Of a stretch of 5,436 nt of DNA, positions 1-5,008 are shown one piece after another. This stretch comes from Candidatus Poseidoniaceae archaeon (GTDB lineage Archaea > Thermoplasmatota > Poseidoniia > Poseidoniales > Poseidoniaceae): positions 1-5,436 of the forward strand of contig JAKMFY010000111.1 in assembly GCA_022425185.1 (NCBI GenBank), read 5' to 3'. Position 1 is the stretch's first letter; every line of letters starts with the position of its first letter. A program made the position numbers and the translations under genes. The notes beneath the pieces are model-generated. The model was not told the DNA's origin. It did no database searches and saw only the letters and a list, made by a program, of their open reading frames with translations.

Positions 1-126
1 ATCCGTATGTTCGATGAACAGCAAAGCGGTTTGGCATTCACCTATGTCGGATTGACAATGCTCCTTTGTCCCTTGATGGCATTGATTGGATGGAGACTAA
101 GCACAGCAATTACAGCAACATCCTGA
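1..126 (+). CDS. C-terminal end of an unidentified membrane protein (5' end outside window)
   Basis: An open frame enters from the left edge in frame 1 and ends at TGA 124-126, leaving 41 visible residues. A charged or polar start (IRMFDEQQSG) leads into one hydrophobic stretch of about 22 residues (roughly residues 11-32, rich in Leu, Met, Ala and Gly) and a short polar tail (RLSTAITATS). This reads as a final transmembrane helix. There is too little sequence to name a family. The gene lies 33 bp upstream of the ferritin-like gene on the same strand, so the two could be co-transcribed. The frame is convincing because it runs into a stop just before the next gene's ribosome binding site and has clear membrane-helix composition; the product is unknown. 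Confidence 0.6.
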   Translation: MRMFDEQQSGLAFTYVGLTMLLCPLMALIGWRLSTAITATS

Positions 127-144
127 CCTTTAAGAAGAAGAAGC

Positions 145-150
145 GAGAGG
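145..150 (+). promoter_or_regulatory. Shine-Dalgarno-like site of the ferritin-like gene
   Basis: GAGAGG lies 9 nt before the ATG at 160. The same GAGAGG plus 9 nt arrangement occurs before the start chosen for nadA. The site supports ATG 160 as the start and suggests translation with a leader rather than leaderless initiation. Confidence 0.5.
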
Positions 151-159
151 ATACATTAG

Positions 160-579
160 ATGTCTACCTCAGTACTGATTGAAAAATTAAACCAAGCCCT
201 TGGCTGGGAACTACGAGCGATCAACATGTATGCGCACTATGCCTCATACATTCGAGGTATTCATCGGCTTCAATTGGAACCTCACTTCAGTTCAGAAGCA
301 ACTGAATCAATGGTGCACTCCAATATTGTCCGTTCTGCTATTGTAAAACTTGGTGGTGTTGCAGTCACTGAGCGAAATCCAACAGCGATACGTCACACGA
401 CCTCTTATCTAGAAATGCTTGCAGAATCTCTGATTACAGAAACAAAAGCTGCTGAAGTCTACGGTGAACTGATTCCGATGATCGAAGAAGAAGGTGATGC
501 TGATTTGTACGATGCTATCGAACAAATTTATCTCGCTGAAATTCGAAGCGTTGAGGAACTTCGCAGACTTGCTGAATGA
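160..579 (+). CDS. Ferritin-like (bacterioferritin-related) four-helix protein with an incomplete diiron site
   Basis: The 139-residue protein matches the four-helix ferritin/bacterioferritin pattern along its whole length. Helix A is residues 4-32 (ELRAINMYAHYA at 17-28 resembles the bacterioferritin ELVAINQY motif), helix B about 36-65, helix C about 80-110 and helix D about 113-138. Against E. coli bacterioferritin recalled from memory, the alignment from E17 to H53 needs no gap. Diiron ligands E17, H53, E94 and E127 are retained, but the Glu of the first ExxH is Ser50 and the His of the second is Ser130. Met51 falls at the position of the haem-ligating Met52. Bacterioferritins are usually near 158 residues, so this one is slightly short, lacking the C-terminal fifth-helix region. 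Family role: iron oxidation and storage in a cytoplasmic cage; with two ligands missing, the activity here is uncertain. It has a good SD and ends exactly where nadA ends on the other strand. Confidence 0.82.
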   Translation: MSTSVLIEKLNQALGWELRAINMYAHYASYIRGIHRLQLEPHFSSEATESMVHSNIVRSAIVKLGGVAVTERNPTAIRHTTSYLEMLAESLITETKAAEVYGELIPMIEEEGDADLYDAIEQIYLAEIRSVEELRRLAE

Positions 580-1734
580 TTAAGCAAGGATGTTCAACAT
601 TCGCTCAAGAGCGAGAAGCGAACCTTCTTGCACGTCTTTTGAAACACGAATTTGATTGTGAATTTCTCCATCAACCAATCGTTCGAGCAAGTCCATGAGA
701 TACGCTGGGTGAATCATATACATTGTTGAGCATGGACAAATCTCAGGATCGAGACATTCTATGTGTTTGTCAGGATGTTGGTCCGCTAAGCGAGCAACCA
801 TGTTAATTTCTGTCCCTATAGCAACTTTAGCACCTTCTTCAAGGCCTGCGACATAGTTCAGAATGTATTGAGTTGAACCATTAGCGTCTGCAACTTCTAC
901 GGTTTCCTTTGGACATTCAGGATGAACGACAACAACGCCATCGGGATGACGTTGACGGAAATCTGCAATTTGAGATGGCTTGAATCGCTTATGGACTGAA
1001 CAGAATCCATGCCATAGAATAATTCGAGCTGTGGCGAGGTCAGAACTTGCACCAATACCAGGCGTCCATGTTGGCATCTGGGATTCCTCGATACCCATTG
1101 AAATGCCAGTGTTTCGGCCAAGATGTTGGTCCGGGAAAAACAGGACTGCTCCCTTGGGTCCTGCCCGCTCGAACGCCCATTCCAAAACGCCAGTAGCGTT
1201 TGATGAAGTGCATACTACGCCTCCATGACGGCCAACAAAATCCTTCAAGTCTGCACTGCTGTTCATGTACGTTACAGGAACGAGATATGATTCGCCTTCT
1301 TCTGCAACAGATGCTGGATTCTCACGGTGGATTGGGTCTTTCAAATCCGTAGACGATAGCATTTCATCCCACGCTTGTTCAACATCAACAAGTGTAGCCA
1401 TGTCGGCCATTGAGCAACCAGCACGTATGTTTGGAAGCATGACAACTTGATCAGAGGATGTCAATATATCTGCAGATTCGGCCATGAAATGGACACCACA
1501 GAAAATGATGTACTTCGCATCTGAATCTGCTGCTTTTTGACTAAGCATGAAGGAATCTCCAAGGAAGTCAGCATGCATAACAATGCTGTCTCTTTGGTAA
1601 TGATGTCCAAGGATTAACAGGTCATCGCCCAACGCTTTCTTCAGTTCAGCAATCCTTTCAGCAATTGCTTGATCTTCAGGAGACATCGAGGTTGAAGAGA
1701 AGTCTACTGCGCACATAGCCAACGAAATCGACAT
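580..1734 (-). CDS. nadA: Quinolinate synthase NadA, long type
   Basis: NadA condenses iminoaspartate with dihydroxyacetone phosphate to give quinolinate, the NAD precursor, using an oxygen-sensitive [4Fe-4S] cluster in the cytoplasm. From the chosen start (384 residues) the motifs come in order: GHHYQ (43-47), ADFLGDS, CGVHFMAESA with cluster Cys79, AGCSMADMA, PVTYMNSSA (153-161), CTSSNA with cluster Cys175, DQHLGRNT (202-209), WHGFCSVH (241-248), HPEC (271-274), GST (286-288), GTEINM, and the final CPCSTMYMI, where Cys335 is the likely third cluster ligand. The length and the DQHLGRNT and WxGxCxVH motifs fit the longer, Bacillus-like form rather than the roughly 300-residue form. The frame is open up to an ATG at 1830, but that start would run into bud32. 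ATG 1734 has GGAGAGG 9 nt upstream and is preferred; ATG 1686 (MSPEDQ) also fits the family but lacks an SD. No nadB or nadC is in view. Confidence 0.95.
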   Translation of the reverse strand: MSISLAMCAVDFSSTSMSPEDQAIAERIAELKKALGDDLLILGHHYQRDSIVMHADFLGDSFMLSQKAADSDAKYIIFCGVHFMAESADILTSSDQVVMLPNIRAGCSMADMATLVDVEQAWDEMLSSTDLKDPIHRENPASVAEEGESYLVPVTYMNSSADLKDFVGRHGGVVCTSSNATGVLEWAFERAGPKGAVLFFPDQHLGRNTGISMGIEESQMPTWTPGIGASSDLATARIILWHGFCSVHKRFKPSQIADFRQRHPDGVVVVHPECPKETVEVADANGSTQYILNYVAGLEEGAKVAIGTEINMVARLADQHPDKHIECLDPEICPCSTMYMIHPAYLMDLLERLVDGEIHNQIRVSKDVQEGSLLALERMLNILA

Positions 1735-1819
1735 GGTCTTCAACCTCTCCACTCCGCTGAATGCTTTGAACCCTATGCAAACGCTGAACTTATCATAACG
1801 AGCGGTTTCGGACAGAGTA
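1735..1819. promoter_or_regulatory. Divergent nadA/bud32 promoter region with a symmetric TATA-like box
   Basis: This 85-bp gap must hold the start signals of both genes. Its most AT-rich element is CTTATCATAA at 1789-1798, containing TTAT-C-ATAA, which reads the same in both directions apart from the centre. Its centre lies about 27 bp before the bud32 ATG at 1820, the usual archaeal TATA-to-start distance, and no SD precedes bud32, so that mRNA may be leaderless. Read the other way, a start about 27 bp downstream would leave nadA a leader of about 30 nt, enough for its SD. The box differs from the archaeal TTTATATA consensus, so this is inference from spacing and symmetry. Confidence 0.4.
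1744..1750 (-). promoter_or_regulatory. Shine-Dalgarno-like site deciding the nadA start
   Basis: On the minus strand GGAGAGG ends 9 nt before the ATG at 1734. This favours that start over the upstream ATG at 1830, which would overlap bud32, and over the downstream ATG at 1686, which has no purine-rich site before it. Confidence 0.5.
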
Positions 1820-2503
1820 ATGGTCTTCATTGATGAACAGCGACTTCACCTCGGAGCAGAGGCAGAAGTATGGCGTGGCTCATGGATGGGCCAATCGGCA
1901 ATTCGCAAACAACGGCGAAACCGAAGATGGAGACATCCTGATCTCGATGATAGACTTGGTCGAAGAAGAATGATTGCTGAAGCAAGATTGTTAGTTCGAT
2001 TATATCGCAGTGGATTGAATGTCCCCTTGCTGCTTGATTGTGATATGTTTGACCAACAATTGGTCATGAGCCATATCAAAGGTAAACCATTGATTGAAAT
2101 TCTCAATGACACCTCAGTATCAGATGAAGCAGTCATGGATATTTTGAAGAACACAGGCCAGAGTATACGTATGCTTCATCGACAAGCTGTCGTCCATGGT
2201 GATCTATCGACAAATAACATCATAATAACTCCTGAAAATGAAGCAGTGCTCATTGATTTTGGGCTTGCTCGAATTGAATATGAAACGGAATTATTCGGAA
2301 TAGATCTTCATGTTCTTTTTGAAATTCTTGGTGCTTCTCACCCACACAGGAAGGATGCTATTGATGCTGTCATCGAAGGATATGCTGCTTGTGAAGACAC
2401 TCAGGGTCCAGCAGAAAAAACACCTGGCGGTCAACCTGTTGGAATGCAAGACGTGCTCGACCGTTTCAACCTCATTCGGACTCGTGTCCGATATCATGGT
2501 TGA
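1820..2503 (+). CDS. bud32: Bud32/PRPK-family kinase (KEOPS complex)
   Basis: Bud32 is the small atypical kinase/ATPase of KEOPS, which with Kae1 makes the t6A base in ANN-decoding tRNAs. The 227 residues show the family landmarks: GAEAEV (12-17) as the short glycine loop, K30 as the likely ATP-binding Lys, the basic RWRHPDLD segment (36-43), EA at 54-55, NVPLLLDCD (67-75), HGDLSTNN (126-133) with catalytic Asp128 and metal-binding Asn133, IDFGLA with DFG Asp146, GIDLHV (160-165), SHPH (173-176), EGY near 189 and a basic RTRVRYHG C-terminus. It is a stand-alone kinase; many archaea fuse it to Kae1. The EDKAVD motif common in the family reads ELFGID here (157-162), keeping Glu and the last Asp, and about 15 extra residues precede the C-terminal helix. 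No SD is visible; a TATA-like box 27 bp upstream suggests a leaderless mRNA. The 3' end overlaps the PAP2 gene by 32 bp. Confidence 0.88.
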   Translation: MVFIDEQRLHLGAEAEVWRGSWMGQSAIRKQRRNRRWRHPDLDDRLGRRRMIAEARLLVRLYRSGLNVPLLLDCDMFDQQLVMSHIKGKPLIEILNDTSVSDEAVMDILKNTGQSIRMLHRQAVVHGDLSTNNIIITPENEAVLIDFGLARIEYETELFGIDLHVLFEILGASHPHRKDAIDAVIEGYAACEDTQGPAEKTPGGQPVGMQDVLDRFNLIRTRVRYHG

Positions 2504-4568
2504 GCAAACCCTTCTTGTCCTCATCCTGACGCTGAATGATGAAGACGAATGTCAATACGATGAGAAGCATTACTGCAAACTGTAACACTACGCTGGAATA
2601 TGTAGCAAGATCAGTACCACGAGTGAGCACCTTTACAACAAGTTCACCATCATCGCCTTCTTCGAGATAAACAACACCTTCCTCGACGACGATTGGTGCG
2701 TATTGATTGATGCTGTCAGAAGTCAACTGCTCACTAATTTTCGTTTCGAGATTGTATTGATGTATTTCCCAATCGAGGTATTGATCGAGGAGAGTTGTAG
2801 GATCGAGATGGTCTCGTCCTTCCCAGACAAGATACTCATACCCCATTGAAATATTGTTAATCGGGAATTTCGCATCGAAAGGCATCGATTGCTGGACGGT
2901 TCCACGGTCGTATAGCACAAGACGATTTATGGCAGAAACATTGACAATTGTAGCGATGTAGTTTTCATTGAATGCTACGTCAGTAATGGAAGCATTTTCA
3001 TAGTCGACAAGCAATCCCCAGTCCTCTAACTTCAGGTCTTGTTCCTCACTTGATGTTGCATTCATGACGATGTTTTGCGTTCCTGAGATTCCGATTGTTC
3101 CAATGTGAACAGTTGTAGGCATTTCCTTGGAAATCATCACAAGTTCGTTTCCTTGTACTGAAATCATGTCTATGGTTTGATCTTCTGGAAGCATTGGTAG
3201 AATGATGTCTTGACCCTCGGAATTAACAGCTTTGATTTGGTCATTTGCTGTGTAAATAAGAACGGGTTCTCCTTGTAAAATGGTCAACTCCAATCCATTC
3301 ACTCCAGTTTGATTCACCACGACGAGAATTTGAGTCGGTTTGTTTAAATCAATCAGCATAATTTCTGAACCATTAGCCATCACCAAGAAATTCTCTTTCA
3401 GGGCGTACAAAGAGTCAACATCCATTGTAGGCTGAATTACACCGATTGCTTCATCCGAGGCTGATGAAAGATTGTGAACAAGAACAACGGCAACACCTGA
3501 TTGATTGTCAAGGGTTGCAAGCCATCCATCTGAAGCGACTGCTCCTTGAGCAGATTGTACTCCTTCTGCTGGTAAGTCCTTGTTCGTAAGATCCCACGTG
3601 ATTACACCAGCCGTAAGTATGAGTACAATCATAATCATGGCTCCTGTTTCTTTGCTTGTTGGCTTTAGCAACTTTTGGGTGAATTTTTTTCCACGGTTGA
3701 AAATGAAGGTTAGCGAATGAATTGGCCGTGTTAGAATCGTTGCTAAACGGCTGTTGATGGTTCGTTCGTCCAAAACATTCCAAACAGCGGAATTTGATTT
3801 GTCAACCATCCTTACAGTTAATGCACCAATCATCATTCCACCAATGATATCAGAGAACCAATGAATACCAAGGTATACAATAGCAAAAACAGTCACGATG
3901 ATGTAAACGAGCGTCATGTTTTGGAAACGCTTCCATCGGCCATCATGATCGTGTTTCCTAAAGGTAAGCCAAATTGAGAAAGGTACTGCAATGTGAAGAG
4001 AAGGCATACAATTTGTGAATGCATCAATTCTTCTGAACCATGTTTCAATCTCAGGATTCAGAGTGTATGCAATAGCATCCATGTCCTCAATGTAAAATCC
4101 AGTAACTCGAACATTGAAGAAGAGATAAAATGGAATTGCTAATATGTAAACCCACGCGATGCAGAGAGCAATTCTATCGGCCATCCATCGGTCATCAAAA
4201 TAAGCAACATAGAAAATGGATGCATAGGTGATAAACATAAATCCTGCAATATAGAAATGTGTCATTACACTGTCAAGCCAATCTGCTCGAAATGTCTCCT
4301 GAACCCATACAACAAGATCACCCTCAATTGCGTAAATGTAAGGTGTCATATCGATTCCAGTTCGAGCCATGAAGATTCGATCTATTTGGTCGAGGAAATC
4401 CTTGGCATTGTAGATTGAGAGAGCCAGAAGAAGATGCAGCCAATAACGGCGGATAAAATCAACAAAACCTTTCAAGGTCATGTTGGCCCATGGTGGCTTG
4501 AAGTACGGCATTGCAAAGACACCAACTGCCAGTGCACTGATGAGCCAAGTAAGATAGACACCATCCAT
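2472..4568 (-). CDS. PAP2-superfamily membrane phosphatase fused to an external beta-propeller-like domain
   Basis: The 698-residue protein has two parts. Residues 1-325 are a PAP2 (PAP2_3/Aur1-like) membrane enzyme with hydrophobic segments near 4-20, 43-55, 102-122, 133-151, 189-203, 218-236, 239-252 and 309-325. The catalytic signatures are CMPSLH (187-192, His192) and YLGIHWFSD (232-240), where His236 would be the phospho-His and Asp240 its partner; Arg154 may serve as the first-motif Arg. Such enzymes cleave or transfer phosphate groups of lipids at the outer membrane face. Residues 256-308 are basic and probably cytoplasmic. Residues 326-659 are beta-rich and carry eight N-X-S/T sequons. 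Residues 576-640 (YLVWEGRD, EIHQYNLET, EQLT, YAPIV, GVVYLEE) resemble archaeal TolB-like propeller blades. A final helix (660-678) and a charged tail anchor it. The start is firm: GGAGG lies 7 nt upstream. The substrate is unknown; a lipid phosphate such as polyprenyl diphosphate is possible. Confidence 0.85.
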   Translation of the reverse strand: MDGVYLTWLISALAVGVFAMPYFKPPWANMTLKGFVDFIRRYWLHLLLALSIYNAKDFLDQIDRIFMARTGIDMTPYIYAIEGDLVVWVQETFRADWLDSVMTHFYIAGFMFITYASIFYVAYFDDRWMADRIALCIAWVYILAIPFYLFFNVRVTGFYIEDMDAIAYTLNPEIETWFRRIDAFTNCMPSLHIAVPFSIWLTFRKHDHDGRWKRFQNMTLVYIIVTVFAIVYLGIHWFSDIIGGMMIGALTVRMVDKSNSAVWNVLDERTINSRLATILTRPIHSLTFIFNRGKKFTQKLLKPTSKETGAMIMIVLILTAGVITWDLTNKDLPAEGVQSAQGAVASDGWLATLDNQSGVAVVLVHNLSSASDEAIGVIQPTMDVDSLYALKENFLVMANGSEIMLIDLNKPTQILVVVNQTGVNGLELTILQGEPVLIYTANDQIKAVNSEGQDIILPMLPEDQTIDMISVQGNELVMISKEMPTTVHIGTIGISGTQNIVMNATSSEEQDLKLEDWGLLVDYENASITDVAFNENYIATIVNVSAINRLVLYDRGTVQQSMPFDAKFPINNISMGYEYLVWEGRDHLDPTTLLDQYLDWEIHQYNLETKISEQLTSDSINQYAPIVVEEGVVYLEEGDDGELVVKVLTRGTDLATYSSVVLQFAVMLLIVLTFVFIIQRQDEDKKGLLNHDIGHESE

Positions 4569-4645
4569 GAATAGACCTCCTTATTCAAGCGCTGGAGCCT
4601 TGCATTCAAGAAACCTGCACCTACTTTAGGCTTGAAAAAGGCAAA
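4569..4645 (-). promoter_or_regulatory. Leader and possible promoter of the PAP2 fusion gene
   Basis: This 77-bp gap follows the DUF971 stop. In minus-strand order it begins with a short T5 run (4635-4639), which could act as a weak archaeal terminator for mrp-DUF971. Next comes CCTAAAGTA (4630-4622), a weak TATA-like candidate centred about 58 bp before the ATG, matching the box-to-ATG distance of nadA. It ends with the strong SD. TTCAAG occurs at 4584-4589 and 4605-4610 and inverted (CTTGAA) at 4631-4636. A separate promoter is possible, but read-through from the operon cannot be excluded. Confidence 0.3.
4576..4580 (-). promoter_or_regulatory. Strong Shine-Dalgarno site of the PAP2 fusion gene
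   Basis: The minus strand reads AAGGAGGT, whose GGAGG core ends 7 nt before the ATG at 4568. It is the best SD match in the window. It fixes the start of the 698-residue protein and shows that this genome uses SD-led initiation for some genes. Confidence 0.8.
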
Positions 4646-4999
4646 TCACCATGCTCCGTGAACGTAGGGTCGTCCACGATCGGGATCATTACGATGAGCT
4701 AGATCCCAAATTCTTTCAAATCGATAAATACCACTCGAACATCCAGTGGCCCATTCAAACGATAATGCATAATTTCCAACTGTTTGGACAGTTGGTTTCT
4801 GTTTAGGGTATGCTTCAACAGTGCGGCGCAATTGCATACTCATTTCATCTTCATTGCGTAAAGGAGAACACTTTGCACAGGGACAAGCATGACGAAGGTC
4901 GTCGTATGTTACGACAAAAGACGTACCGTCTTCATAGGTAAGTTCCATATCTGTATCCCTGCGTTCAAGTTTACGCAACTCGAGAATTTCTTCAGCCAT
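4646..4999 (-). CDS. DUF971 (GBBH-like N-terminal) metal-binding protein
   Basis: The 117-residue protein is essentially one DUF971 domain. The order is typical: a short beta region with YEDGTSFVVTYDDLRHAC (22-39), the CPCAKC cluster (Cys39, Cys41, Cys44), VGNYALSFEWATGCSSGIYRFERIW (74-98), and a short tail. In gamma-butyrobetaine hydroxylase the same fold binds zinc through three Cys in CxCxxC spacing and one His in the GHxxGIY region; here that His position is Cys87, giving a four-Cys set. The gene starts 9 bp after the stop of the Mrp-type ATPase gene, and in plant HCF101 a DUF971 domain is joined to the C-terminus of such an ATPase. A role with it in Fe-S cluster assembly or transfer is therefore a fair inference, though stand-alone DUF971 proteins have no firmly assigned activity. 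A weak SD-like TGTGAT precedes the ATG. Whether it binds Zn or Fe-S cannot be told from sequence. Confidence 0.85.
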   Translation of the reverse strand: MAEEILELRKLERRDTDMELTYEDGTSFVVTYDDLRHACPCAKCSPLRNEDEMSMQLRRTVEAYPKQKPTVQTVGNYALSFEWATGCSSGIYRFERIWDLAHRNDPDRGRPYVHGAW

Positions 5000-5008
5000 A
5001 GTATCACA

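Noticed and set aside
980..1450. Plus-strand open frames lying antisense to nadA
   Set aside because: They have no recognisable domain and no SD, and the opposite strand encodes well-conserved NadA motifs throughout; they are shadows.
1735..1830. A 32-residue N-terminal extension of NadA starting at ATG 1830
   Set aside because: It would overlap the bud32 start head to head and consume the divergent promoter region, it has no family similarity, and the ATG at 1734 has a well-placed GGAGAGG.
3508..3783. A second minus-strand frame inside the PAP2 fusion gene, near the junction between its two domains
   Set aside because: I considered that it might mark a frameshift or a separate ectodomain gene, but the main frame is open without interruption through the junction and has sensible membrane and beta-strand composition; the alternative is low-complexity polar sequence.
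4634..4640. T5 run on the minus strand after the DUF971 stop as a definite terminator
   Set aside because: Five Ts without a hairpin is weak evidence; it is only mentioned within the intergenic entry.
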